NCBI RefSeq assembly: GCF_000787575.1
Contig: NW_012236495.1
Coordinates: 145,747 to 209,746 of the forward strand
Direction: 5' to 3'
From: Acytostelium subglobosum LB1
Taxonomy: Eukaryota; Evosea; Eumycetozoa; Acytosteliales; Acytosteliaceae
Length of the DNA stretch: 64,000 bases
Shown: positions 21,477 through 31,951 of the stretch, piece after piece
How positions within the stretch are numbered: the first letter of the stretch is position 1
How the letters are laid out: each line of letters begins with the position of its first letter
Notes under the pieces: model-generated
Seen by the model: the letters and a program-made list of their open reading frames with translations, nothing else
Database searches by the model: none
What the model was told of the DNA's origin: nothing
Program-made: the position numbers and the translations under genes

Positions 21477-23561
21477 ATTTCTATTCTATGTTTGATTGAT
21501 TGATTGATTTAGTTGATAGAATGATTGATTGATGGAATGAAGTTAGTTATTTATGATTGATTGGATTGGTTTGGTTTGGACCGGACCACCGGATCAATCA
21601 ATTGAGGTCAGGTCAGCTCAGCTCATACCTTGTTCAAGTAATGACTCGTTTCGTCAGTGTCGTGTCACGTGATTGGTAGTAGTAGGGGTGTGTGGTAGTG
21701 TGGTGGTATCCGAGAGTGGTAAGATGGATGGACGGGATTGGTGGATAGGTGGGTGAGAGTGCTAATGCCGAATGTGTGATTGGTGTGTAGACCGTGAGTG
21801 AAAGTGTTTGGTGGTTATAATAAAGTGAGATAAAGGATATATTAAGATATAACTATATATATATAATACTCTTTTCTTTTCTTTTGTTGATGTGTGTTGT
21901 TACAAATAATGTAATTGTATAATTGTATAATTGTATATATGTTATATGTATGACCAATCAATCGTTTTCTTATGATGTTATTGTTAATGAATGAATGATG
22001 GTTGTTCGTTGGTTGGCGGGTTGTTATTGGTGATATGTTCTGCACCTCGAGGACAGGTCTCGCAATCGTCTTTTGCCTTTGGGTAATGGGGGTATATGGG
22101 TGGTTCGTGGGGGGGCCAACAATGCGAGTGGGATGGGATGGATCGAGGACAAGAAGTGTGATGTTGATCAATTCGGCCGTTGGTTGGTTGTGTTTTGTGT
22201 TTTTTGTGGTCGTCTCCAAATAAATAATTTTAAAGTTATGAATAAATATTAAAAATTATTATTTTGTTTGATATTCTCTCTTTGATTGATTGAATGATTG
22301 TTCGTGTGTGTGTTTTTGATGACTCAGTGTCGACCAGGTGGCATCAGAGTCTATTTATGTCTTGTCTGTTGTGTGTGCGTCTCTATGATGTTCTGGTATT
22401 CCCAGGATTACTATAATATCTCTTTCTCTTTACTTCTCCAATAATGAATAATGTATTAAAGTAATTTATGTAACTTTGTCTCTTTCTCTCTCTATTAAAT
22501 CATAATAAATAACTTAATGACACAATCTATAAACGTTCATTAATAATAACAACTCAACAATGACTGAATGACTGATTAATCAATCAATAAGGTTACTGAT
22601 CTGCAGATCACGTCAGCCCTTCGCTCTCTTCCTCACACACACTGTACCCATAAAGTGTGCATTCTGTGTAGTGTTCTCAATCGATTCGAACAGTGGGCAG
22701 AAGCGTGACCTGACCTAGCCTTCTGGGTCAGTGTTGTGTGTGTGTGTGTGTGTTGTGGGTTAGATTCGTTTAATGAGTGTACACACTTTGATCAATCAAA
22801 CAATCAAAGTGTTTGTGTGTGTGTGTTTGTATTATTAGATGTAATTGTATCATGATGGATGCAATACGTCAATAATGACGAGAGTCTTTGGTCTCCCTAT
22901 TCGTTATTACATGTTATGACCTCTACCAACTTCTGTAAATCACCAAGAACATGTGTACATGTACTAATTATCTCTCTTTTGCTGTGTCTTTCATTCTTTC
23001 TCTCTTTTGAAAAAGTCCCAGGGTTTGTTTGAATCGAAACAAGGTCAACTCTCTCTTTGAAAGTTCACTTTGACATGATTTGTTTGTACTATTATTATTT
23101 GTTATTGGTTGTTTTGATTATCGCTCAGTTCATTGTTGTTGACCAATGAGATTGAGAGAAGGTACCTACCTTTGTCAGTGATCATTAATAACAACAACAA
23201 TCAAACTATCATTTATATTAATTCAAACAAACTTAAATTCAAATAAAATTGTATTACCACAAGGTAAACATCATTGTTTGTGTCACAGGGTGCGTGTGGA
23301 GAGTGAGCGAGGGAGAGGGGAAAGAGTGAGTGCTTGTTTGCTTGTGTGTGTGAGTGAGGAGATACAAAGAGAGAGATAGAATTGAGTGTACTACATTGTA
23401 AATGTGAGTCGTGTTATTATTACACATACATACATACAACATTCATACATTCATACGTTCTATTATATTATATTATATTATATTATTATAGATATCTAGA
23501 TAAAGTTTATAATTGAAACTCATCTAAAGTTTATTAGTTGGCTAGGTTTGGACATTGTTAA
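21477..23561. other. Long intergenic region (AGC kinase / MLF gene)
   Basis: At 2.1 kb this is the longest non-coding stretch in the window and is shared by two divergent genes. It has a GT run near 22735-22752, a 14-base palindrome at 22597-22610, a 10-base inverted repeat (22783-22792 with 22803-22812) and ATTATATT repeats near 23461-23485. A short open frame on both strands near 21842-22223 lacks a convincing ATG and codon bias. No gene is supported. Confidence 0.6.
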
Positions 23562-24923
23562 ATGCATCCATCTTTTAATAATAATAATAATGTATTAAGG
23601 CAACAACAACAACAACAGCAGCTACATCAACAACAATTGTATTATCAACAACAACAACAACCTCAGGTACAACAACAACAACAACAACAGCATCAACAAC
23701 ATGACATTCATACAATGAATCACATGTTGAATCAAATGAGTGGACATCACCAACAACAACATCAAATGTCAATACCAAATGGTATTGATCCATTCCAACA
23801 ACAACAACAACAATATATAAATAATAATAATAATAACTTTACACATCTTCATAATAATCCATCTTATTACAACAATAACAACAATAATATAACAGATGAT
23901 GTAGTAGTATCACCTACTTCATCTACAACAACATCTACATCATTGGCATCGTCAACATCATCTTCATTGTCATCGTCCAGAAAGAAAGGAACAATCAAAG
24001 AGATAGTCGATGAGAATGATCTAGATCAATCGATAAGCGATACAGTCGGCGGTGTACAACTACCAATTAATAGCGATGATGACGAACAACATGAACAACA
24101 ATGTCAGGGTATTGTACAACATGGTGATGATGATCATCATCTACTTAGTCATCCAATGTTGGGTGAGCCACTACATCATCAACAACATCACGACCTATAT
24201 ATACAACAACAACAACAACCTTTATACAACAACAACAATAATAGTCGACTTCAACAACATCCAGCTCAAGTGATGGCACATGGAAATGATATGTCTCTCG
24301 CATGGAATCAACCAAACACTCATCTACATCATCCAATTGGTATGATGCAGCAACAACAAATGCAACAACAGTTACAACATCAACAACAACATCAACAACA
24401 ACAGTTGGGTGGTACGTACAGCTTCAGCAGTAGCAGCAGTAGTATAAGCAGTATTAGCAGCAGCAGCAGCAGTACAAGTAGCTTCTCATCGAGTATTGTC
24501 GGACCGCAACAGGACAGTCTGTTCTACAGCACTTCGTCATCAATGTCCTACGGCAATGGCATGCCGATACAGTTCAGGTCGTCGCAGACACAGGTCAACG
24601 GCGCGTTTGTCGAGCAGCACAACATTGCCATCGACGGACAGGACCAGACCGAGAAGATGTCCATCTACCGCGGCATTGGCGATCGAGCGAGGATGGTGCA
24701 GCGCGAGCGCAAGAGTGACGGACTGTTCGAGTCGTCCGAGACCGTCAAGAACATCCCGCTGGAACAGGGCGAGCAGTTTGATCATGAGTTTGCTCACAGA
24801 GTACCGTTCCAAATGCGAAGTCAGTATGGCAATGGCAGTGTCAATGGCAATGTCAACAACAACAGTGGAGGCACTGGTGGCTTTGGACATCGAATAGACA
24901 CCTCTTCCGGCACCAACTATTGA
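23562..24923 (+). CDS. Myeloid leukemia factor (MLF) family protein with Q/N-rich N-terminus
   Basis: Single exon, 453 residues. The first 310 residues are nearly all Q, N, H and S, written mostly with CAA and AAT codons. From about residue 335 the sequence is ordered: SSSMSYGNGMPIQFRSSQTQ, then EKMSIYRGIGDRARMVQRER, then a stretch ending GEQFDHEFAHRV. The order of these blocks and the EKM-x-I-x-x-x-IGDRA core match the MLF domain, which binds 14-3-3 and transcription or chromatin partners in animals. The usual Phe/Met-rich MLF start is replaced by the poly-Q region. The call rests on recognition of this core and is less certain than the others. The C-terminus is G/N-rich. The stop is 65 bases from the stop of the next gene. 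Confidence 0.68.
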   Translation: MHPSFNNNNNVLRQQQQQQQLHQQQLYYQQQQQPQVQQQQQQQHQQHDIHTMNHMLNQMSGHHQQQHQMSIPNGIDPFQQQQQQYINNNNNNFTHLHNNPSYYNNNNNNITDDVVVSPTSSTTTSTSLASSTSSSLSSSRKKGTIKEIVDENDLDQSISDTVGGVQLPINSDDDEQHEQQCQGIVQHGDDDHHLLSHPMLGEPLHHQQHHDLYIQQQQQPLYNNNNNSRLQQHPAQVMAHGNDMSLAWNQPNTHLHHPIGMMQQQQMQQQLQHQQQHQQQQLGGTYSFSSSSSSISSISSSSSSTSSFSSSIVGPQQDSLFYSTSSSMSYGNGMPIQFRSSQTQVNGAFVEQHNIAIDGQDQTEKMSIYRGIGDRARMVQRERKSDGLFESSETVKNIPLEQGEQFDHEFAHRVPFQMRSQYGNGSVNGNVNNNSGGTGGFGHRIDTSSGTNY

Positions 24924-24988
24924 CGACGCGACGCGACAGCCTTTATATTTATATTATATTTATATATCACTCTCTATTTTAACATCCT

Positions 24989-27085
24989 TCACAGTCCGCT
25001 TGCTGGCCAACCGGACAGTAACTCCTCAAACCTGTACAGTCTAGTGTGATCTGGTCCCGCAGTGGCCTTGCCAAACGTCATTGAAGCAGTCACACATTGT
25101 TTGAATCGAGCTCTCTCCAATCTGTTGTGCAATAGACTCTGTTGGCGTATCCAATCGCAGTGTGTGGTGGATGGAGATGATGGTTAGATGACTCCGAGTC
25201 TCCCTCCTTCCCTCCTGTAACCATCCATCTACTCACATTCAACCGAGTGTCCAACTTGTAGGCCAGGTAATTGCAAGTGATCATAACGAATAAATCATAG
25301 TCCTTGGTCTCGGTGTTGAAGTCTAGTAATCCATTAAGTATTGTCTCTTTGTCTGTTATGTTGGAACTATGAAGGACTTGTAGCAAGTCCTTTAGATGTG
25401 CCTTGAATTCATTGGATTGAGTTGAGTTGACATTGATATAAGGACATCTGAACCATGTTATGTAGTCAACAAGTATACCAGTATCATTATCATCATTGTT
25501 CTGAACAGGTGGTGTAGTAAGTAATAGTTGAATGGAGAGGTGGATGTACTTGATAAATAATACATTGAGTCGCCATATGTCTGCCAATATCCTGCGACAT
25601 TGATGTCCATCCTTCTGTTGAGTCAACAACATATGTCTGTTGTTATTCAGACCATCAATGAACATTGACAACTCCTTTGTTGTTTGGAATCTATGTTGAT
25701 CCATACTCTGATAGATCATCACAAGTTGTTTAAGGTGATGGGGATAGTACTATGACATACATTTATTAGTGATGGATGGAGAGTGGATGGAGGATCGATG
25801 GATGTACATACATGGAAGTTACTAAGGTAGTTGGATAACAATGATCGTTGTTGTATGAATAAGTTGTTTAGATTACAGATTGAGTCTAGGATGTGGAAAG
25901 AGTGACATTGAGTCCAAATGTCGACCATGTATTCAATAACCAAGTTGAACATATAAGGGTGTTCGATTAGGCATTGAATGATTCCAATGTCATTGAATTG
26001 ATCCATCATTGATTGTTGTTGTTGTTGTAATACAATGTCATTGATCTAAATGAAGGTGATTAGTATCATCATGCTGATTCAAGAGTGTCCTAATTCACTT
26101 ACATGTTTGAACAATAGACTTGGTACTCTATTCCATATCATGATCCTTTGATTGATAGTCAGTTTGGGTATGTTGTAGAGTTTGCTAATGAGTTGAAGAT
26201 ATGATGATGATGTGGATGAGGACTCCAGTACCCAACCAAGTGTTGTATCATCAATATCTTGTAGAGTGTCTCCACTACCTTGTATCAATTCCATATACTT
26301 GATCAATTGATTGGCATTATTATCTGATCTATTTGTTGGTTTAATACCATTGTTCCAGACTTGCAAGTGATGTCTTGTCTCCTCACGTAATAAGTTCAAC
26401 ATCTCATTGTTTAGTACATCGCTAGATACTCCAAGTGAGTCTGGGATGACCAATCCATGAGTGACGTTGCTGGTGCTGCTGTACAGTCTTCCATGAAGAA
26501 CCTTTGTTGACCAAACACGTATCCTATTGTGCGCCAGTATGTCAGTCATTGCCATGTGATGAGTGTTTGTTTGAAGATGATATATCTTACTGTGTTGCAA
26601 CTCTCTCACTACTGCTACTGCTACGACTACTAGTACTGGATTCAGTTGTTGCTTTGGTGTAGAATAGTAGTAGAAGGTTTGATATGATCGAGGATAGTTT
26701 GGACAATATGGATGGGTTTGGATTGGTAGTTGGAGGTGTCAAGGGAGATATACTAAGTGCGGACTGCTTCGAGAGATTAGTGAGCAATAAACCAAGTTGT
26801 TGGTATTGCTCCACAATACTATCCAATGGCATTTGTTCAATAGTCTGCTGACATTAGAGAAGGTGGATAGTCAGGTCATTCAATCATTCAATCAATCATT
26901 TTCAAACAATAACATACTTGACTAACGTCAATAAGAAGTTGATATAACTCATTCAAGTCACCTGAATCATCACTTAATGCATTGTAATTGCTCTGTGATG
27001 TCTTAACATGCCACTCAAGTATCTGTTGTTGGTGTATCTGTTGTTTCTGCGACATGATTAGAATGAATGATAGAGACGACATCAT
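24989..27085 (-). CDS. Unrecognised multi-exon helical protein
   Basis: At least six exons, with open blocks near 27085-26940, 26850-26590, 26525-26105, 26045-25815, 25740-25240 and a final exon at about 25140-24989. The last exon is inferred: splicing from AAT at about 25238 to the AG before AGTCTATTG near 25139 keeps frame and gives SLLHNRLERARFKQCVTASM, ending WPASGL and a TGA at 24989. The protein would be about 600 residues, mostly amphipathic helices with S- and Q-runs, with no signal peptide or membrane helix. I do not recognise a family. The start could be any of the ATGs at 27085, 27082 or 27055. Introns carry ATCA/ATTC repeats. Confidence 0.6.
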
Positions 27086-27322
27086 GTTTTTAAGTATGTG
27101 TTGCCGACAAGACAAAGATGAAGACACGATGATGACAATGAGTAATAGTAATATATGCTACATTGGGCGTTTGTTTACTCCCTATTCGGTTGTTGGTATC
27201 AATGCACCCCGCTGGCAAGCTGGCAAGCTGGCAGGCGGCGTGGCTGTGATCGATGAATGAATGAATGAATAGAGTCGAGCATGTTCTTGCTCACTCACAA
27301 ACTCACTTCACTCACTCACTAA

Positions 27323-27860
27323 TCACTTGCTACCAGGTACGGGTACTGCTGCGCTTGATTGTGGTGGCTGAGCGACACCTGGTTGTAGTTGCTGTTGTTG
27401 CTGGGCGGCGATGAGCGCTGGTGGCTGTGTATTGGCATAGAGGTAGTCAAGTATATTGGTGATGTTTTGCATATCGTTCTCGATTGATCTGGACCAGTTC
27501 TCGACGTCGCCAATCTCCTTGAGTGCTGTGTTGAAGTGATCGATCAGTGACAGCCATTGATTCGTCTGCTTTGAGAACTTTGCCGTATTCACCTGCAATG
27601 TCCTTGCCTCTGTCTCCAACTTCTTCTGATTAGCAAACACGCATGCCACTCCCTGATTAACACTATCCATTAATCCATTCGTTACTGCTCCTATAGATGT
27701 AATTGCTTCTTTTCTCAATGTCTCTGTTTGTTTGATTGATTGAATGAATGAGTGGATGTCATTGAATGAGTGTGTCAATCGATTGACATGTTAACATACC
27801 ATTCTCATCTTTGATCTTGTTGACATGACCTTGATGTTCCTTTACAAGCTTGGTTAACAT
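27323..27860 (-). CDS. bloc1s1: BLOC-1 complex subunit 1 (GCN5L1-like)
   Basis: Two exons (27860-27800 and 27723-27323), 153 residues. Exon 1 encodes [20 protein letters not shown]. Exon 2 continues with [59 protein letters not shown] and [14 protein letters not shown], which match animal BLOC1S1 almost block for block. A Q/P/A-rich tail of about 30 residues is added at the C-terminus. The family is a coiled-coil subunit of BLOC-1/BORC, acting on lysosome-related organelle formation and positioning, and has been linked to acetylation in mitochondria. The intron contains two adjacent palindromes near its 5' end. Confidence 0.95.
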
Positions 27861-27988
27861 CTTTTATGTATCTGTATCTTTATTTGTATCTCGCTAACTC
27901 AAAGTAGAAGAAGAAAAAGTATCTGGAATCTTCAAAATCATTCAATTTCAATCTTTTGTCAAGTCTTGTTTCACGCTCATTCATCCAT

Positions 27989-29275
27989 TTATTTTTTGAA
28001 GATAGAGATAGATACAAGTGATAAGAGTAGTATTAATACAATTGATATTGATGATGATGGTCGGAGGATTGAAGATAGAGACGATGTTGAACATGCAGGG
28101 AATGGTAATCCAATGTTTCCACATGTCTTTACATCATGGTATGAAGCAGGTGTACATTTGTTTCGACAGAGAAGATCACCGCAATACTTAAACAGACAAC
28201 TCTGTGAAGAGTATCCTCCATTGTAGTTGGTCTGACACTTGTTCCTCACCGCACAATTGGCAACATCATACATCGATTGTGCACATGATCCATCCAGTTT
28301 GATATCCATTGCACATTGTCTGTTGGACATGTCGTTGGTCGGACAGACGCATGTCTGTGAGTAGGTACATGTGTCATCATCTGGCGAGTACTCACATCTT
28401 GTACCATTGCCTTGTTGCGACACTGGTGACAGCGAAGGTATCTGACAGGTCATGTTATAATAGTCATTTCCCATGCATAGCAGACCTTGCCCTGGGTCAC
28501 AGTCAACGGCGAGCACGGTGCCGTTGAATGGTTGGGACACGTCGTATGGAAAGCATGGTGCGCCAAGTCCACGTGAGCCAATTGTGAGACATGCCGTTGT
28601 GTTCCTCGTTGTCGTGTTGTACGTGCACACCAGACCAATGTCGCAGCCATAGTTGTTGATAAGGTCACACTCTGCATTGAGTGGCAGTGTTGGTATACAT
28701 GTGCTGTTGCCCAGTGTCGCGTTCCTTTTGCAGAACGTGCCAAATGGACAGTCCTCGGATGAGACACAGTAAGTGTCGGCTTTGAGATGACACTTGCCAT
28801 CATAACACTCCAACCTTGGTGTGGCACATGATGCCGAGGTCCTACATGTCTCGCCTGCCGTCGCATACTTTATGTAGTGACACGATCCATTACCTGATGG
28901 ACCAAAGGGGCCCAAACATTGCAATGTATATCCACATGTTTCTTCATAATATCTTGGATGAGGCGAACATGATTCACCATGTCCAAGCTGTCTAACACAG
29001 TAGTCATCCTTCAAGTTTGGATTATACAAACAAACAGATCCAGTCAAACACTGGGATGTTGACCATTTCGACCTGTCCAAGTGATTGATGGATTGGCATA
29101 AGTGTGAGCGAGTCAAGTGACCATTGAATGATAATGGTAGTTGGGATACTAACGAGTTACACTTGGCACCGATTAAGTCACATGTTTTGAAACTGTTTGG
29201 TCCACATGGTTGAGCAGAGGTGTACAACAACGTCAATGTTAGGAATACTAAGGTAAATAATAACTTGTTATTCAT
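27989..29275 (-). CDS. Cys-rich secreted or GPI-anchored surface protein
   Basis: Single exon, 428 residues. It begins with a clear signal peptide (MNNKLLFTLVFLTLTLLYTS, cut near AQP). The body has about 40 cysteines in loosely repeated modules of the form C-x-x-G-x-x-C-x-(8-12)-C, for example GETCRTSASCATPRLECYDG and CVSSEDCPFGTFCKR, and many N-glycosylation sites (NGS, NTT, NMT). The C-terminus is a Ser-rich stretch followed by a hydrophobic segment (ISIVLILLLSLVSISIF) and KK, which fits a GPI signal or a tail anchor. Similar Cys-rich proteins are common on the dictyostelid surface, but I cannot assign a function. Confidence 0.85.
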   Translation of the reverse strand: MNNKLLFTLVFLTLTLLYTSAQPCGPNSFKTCDLIGAKCNSLVSQLPLSFNGHLTRSHLCQSINHLDRSKWSTSQCLTGSVCLYNPNLKDDYCVRQLGHGESCSPHPRYYEETCGYTLQCLGPFGPSGNGSCHYIKYATAGETCRTSASCATPRLECYDGKCHLKADTYCVSSEDCPFGTFCKRNATLGNSTCIPTLPLNAECDLINNYGCDIGLVCTYNTTTRNTTACLTIGSRGLGAPCFPYDVSQPFNGTVLAVDCDPGQGLLCMGNDYYNMTCQIPSLSPVSQQGNGTRCEYSPDDDTCTYSQTCVCPTNDMSNRQCAMDIKLDGSCAQSMYDVANCAVRNKCQTNYNGGYSSQSCLFKYCGDLLCRNKCTPASYHDVKTCGNIGLPFPACSTSSLSSILRPSSSISIVLILLLSLVSISIFKK

Positions 29276-29580
29276 TATGAATACATTTGATTGATTGATT
29301 GAATGATTTAGTGAGAGATGGATTGATATTGATTGATTGATTCGAAAAAGATATTAATAGATAGCTGACGTGGACTCGCCTCATTATTGATCAAGTATTG
29401 CCAACTTTGGCTGATTTTGTGAAGGGGTGGGCAGTGCCTTCACAATTCTGTGTAATGGGCATCCAAAAAGAAGATATTATTTTATTTGATTATTATTATT
29501 CTATTATTATGGATGTTTATAACTATTACCTTGGAACCATTCCAATCAATCAATCAATCATGCATGAACTTGGACTTAAG
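29276..29580. other. Short intergenic (Cys-rich gene / FNIP gene 2)
   Basis: About 305 AT-rich bases with GATT repeats. A plus-strand open stretch here runs antisense into the FNIP gene and is not supported. Confidence 0.6.
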
Positions 29581-31074
29581 TTACATGAGGACACAATCAC
29601 TTTGTTTTGGTTGTTCGGTACCGGAAAGATGTTTGATTATTGTGGCCATGTCAATTAATCCACAGTCGAGCATGTCTTCGTTGTGACTTAGGAACACATC
29701 TGATGAGAGTCTCATCAAGTTGAGCCTTCCACCGCGATTGTTTTGAAGAGTTAGGTGGACAATTGTTGAGGGCAACTTCTTAAAGAATGTGATGTAATCC
29801 GCTGACTGATTACTGATTGTTGTCCAGACCAATGATCGTAGTGACAGTGGTAGTACCTTGAGATTGAATTCATTGATGTAATCATAGAGACTCAGCTCTG
29901 TCAATGATGTTGGTAGTACTCCACTTCCAATCTCATGTTCATAGCCATACAAAGAGAATGATGTGATTGAGTCTGGCAACATGCCTTTCTTGAGCCTGAA
30001 CTTGCTGTCCTCATCCAGCCACAGTTCAAGCTTGGTGAGACCCTTTGGAAAGGCGGTGATCGTCGCTGAAAACAGTGCAGACACCAAGTGATCAATAGTG
30101 TTTGGTAGTGAAGACAGGTCGATCACAATGTTCTCATCATCATCATCATCACTTGAGTTGCGTGATAGGTTCAGCTTGCGAATTGATGGGTATGTTTGTG
30201 ATGTTATTGCCGAGACATTGACAACATCAGTAACATCCAATGAGGTGATGTTGGGATATGTGTTCCTGGCGAAACGATGTAGATTGGGCGCAGTCAGGAG
30301 CACCGATTTCAGAGGTGCATGTACCACTGCATGTCCATATTGTGGTGGCAGTCTCAGGTCTGTCAGACTTGATGGTAGGATACCCAGTGGGTGATTGAAG
30401 AGCTGACCAGGGAGGACGTCATCATCAGCATCCTCGACATCCTCTAGTCTGACAAAGAGAAGTGATTTGATTGTTTGAGGTAGCACACCATTGTCCAAAG
30501 GATGATTGTACCTCAGTCCCAACTCCAGCGTCTCCAGGGAAGCGGGTAGTGCTCGAGACCTGATTGGATGTGTGGAATTATAAACCAGATTCTTCAATGT
30601 AGTTGGTAATGTACCAGGTGTAATAGATTGATTGAATGAATGTCCCAAGTCGAGATAGACCAAACCGGGAGGTAGGTCCCCATCCATGATTGGTCTGTTA
30701 TATCGACAAAGTCGTAAACTCTTTAGATTGCTTGGCAAAATACCAGCCAGTGAGCCATTGTATTTAGTGAGTGTTAGACCACTTAATGTCTTTGGAAACA
30801 CAGTTGATACCAATGTATCAGATGTGAGTGATGTAGGCATACTCGCCAAATCATTGATAATGATATTCTTGTAATGTTTCAATGAATATCTATTACTTTG
30901 TACTGAAGTTGATATCAATGTACTGCTACTTGTCATGTGATCATTGTTGAAGTACAAGTATCCATCTCTTTGTTCATGCAGTCTTTTAGAGACCAATGAC
31001 AACACCAATCGATCTGAATTGTTATCCAGATTAGACACAAGATGTCTCAATATAATGTTGGGTAATGTATCCAT
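29581..31074 (-). CDS. F-box-like / FNIP-repeat protein 2
   Basis: Single exon, 497 residues. The first 45 residues resemble an F-box (MDTLPNIILRHLVSNLDDN-type with LSLVSKRLHEQRDGYLYF). FNIP repeats follow: GSLAGILPSNLKSLRLC, MDGDLPPGLVYLDLG, ITPGTLPTTLKNLVY, LDNGVLPQTIKSLLF, GSGVLPTSLTELSLYDY. The middle (about residues 220-330) is divergent and reads more like plain LRR sequence. It is the same family as the 17476-19389 protein but clearly diverged, so not a recent duplicate. Likely role as for that family: substrate-binding adaptor. Confidence 0.92.
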   Translation of the reverse strand: MDTLPNIILRHLVSNLDNNSDRLVLSLVSKRLHEQRDGYLYFNNDHMTSSSTLISTSVQSNRYSLKHYKNIIINDLASMPTSLTSDTLVSTVFPKTLSGLTLTKYNGSLAGILPSNLKSLRLCRYNRPIMDGDLPPGLVYLDLGHSFNQSITPGTLPTTLKNLVYNSTHPIRSRALPASLETLELGLRYNHPLDNGVLPQTIKSLLFVRLEDVEDADDDVLPGQLFNHPLGILPSSLTDLRLPPQYGHAVVHAPLKSVLLTAPNLHRFARNTYPNITSLDVTDVVNVSAITSQTYPSIRKLNLSRNSSDDDDDENIVIDLSSLPNTIDHLVSALFSATITAFPKGLTKLELWLDEDSKFRLKKGMLPDSITSFSLYGYEHEIGSGVLPTSLTELSLYDYINEFNLKVLPLSLRSLVWTTISNQSADYITFFKKLPSTIVHLTLQNNRGGRLNLMRLSSDVFLSHNEDMLDCGLIDMATIIKHLSGTEQPKQSDCVLM

Positions 31075-31951
31075 CTTTCCTACGTCTTCTTCATTTATCT
31101 CTATGTTTTGTTTGTTTGAAACAAATGTCTTTTTGTATGTTGCTATTCATGGTTTTGATTGGACTGGACACGATAGAGTGATCACAAAAGATGTTTGATC
31201 TTATATAATATCTAGATATCATTGTAATAAGGATCATTGACCACGTTTATCATTTTTACTTATTATTCAGGATTAGGTCAGATGAATGTTGTAACCAAGA
31301 GATAAAGGAAAGAAATTGGAAAGTTGTAGATTCAAAAGTCATTTGATTAGTTGGAAGTTCATGCGCTGTTGTATCTTTTTATGTTGTTCATTTATTAATG
31401 AGGTATGATTGTAGTTATGTGCTTCACCAGGCCCATGTGATCACATAGTGGCAGCAAGGGCTTGAGTGTATGTTAGTATTGAATCTGTAAGCCATACGGG
31501 CACTAACATGTTGACAATGGAAAATGGTGTTTTATTTTATTTCCCATAGCAAAAGCTGAAGTTGGGGACATTGTCCCAATGTCAACTTCACCAAAATTGA
31601 AGTGTTTATGGAAGAGAGGAGTTTGTCTCCGTCAAGAATTTGTTTCTTCCAGTTTGAGGTGTGATGATGGTGGAAAGGAGTGATTGTGCAGGATATAGGT
31701 TGAGATCCTGTTTGGATATGACACCATGCTTGGGATGGTGGTGATGCTGAAAGATGGCACATTCTAAAGTGACACCGTGGTACTGTTGGAATGTAAGTTG
31801 AATGCTTATTGATGGCTCTAGAATTGTACTTACAGTGATGTGAACAACATAAAAAGATGACTATTTGCTCCCAGAACTTTGGGAGACACTAAAGCTCAGA
31901 GCAACTCCGGAGACAATTGCCGCGTCATGACGCCTGAGCACACGTGACGCA
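31075..31951. other. Intergenic with a short copy of the neighbouring intron/exon border
   Basis: Contains a 33-base segment at 31451-31483 nearly identical to 32156-32190, a 12-base palindrome at 31435-31446 and another at 31922-31933. No complete gene is supported. An open frame on the minus strand at 31532-31762 has no support beyond being open. Confidence 0.6.

Noticed and set aside
21842-22223. Open frames on both strands upstream of the kinase
   Set aside because: No usable ATG on the minus strand and odd G/W/V-rich composition on the plus strand. Both come from a skewed-composition stretch.
22670-22720. Possible tRNA B-box-like GATTCGAAC
   Set aside because: No matching A box or cloverleaf stems could be drawn around it.
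29398-29658. 86-codon plus-strand frame with an FNIP-like phrase (LGTIPINQS)
   Set aside because: It overlaps the 3' end of the FNIP gene in antisense and starts at a non-ATG codon; the phrase comes from ATCA repeats.
31532-31762. 76-codon minus-strand frame near the small unknown gene
   Set aside because: No ATG start (non-AUG), no similarity to neighbours and no coding bias.
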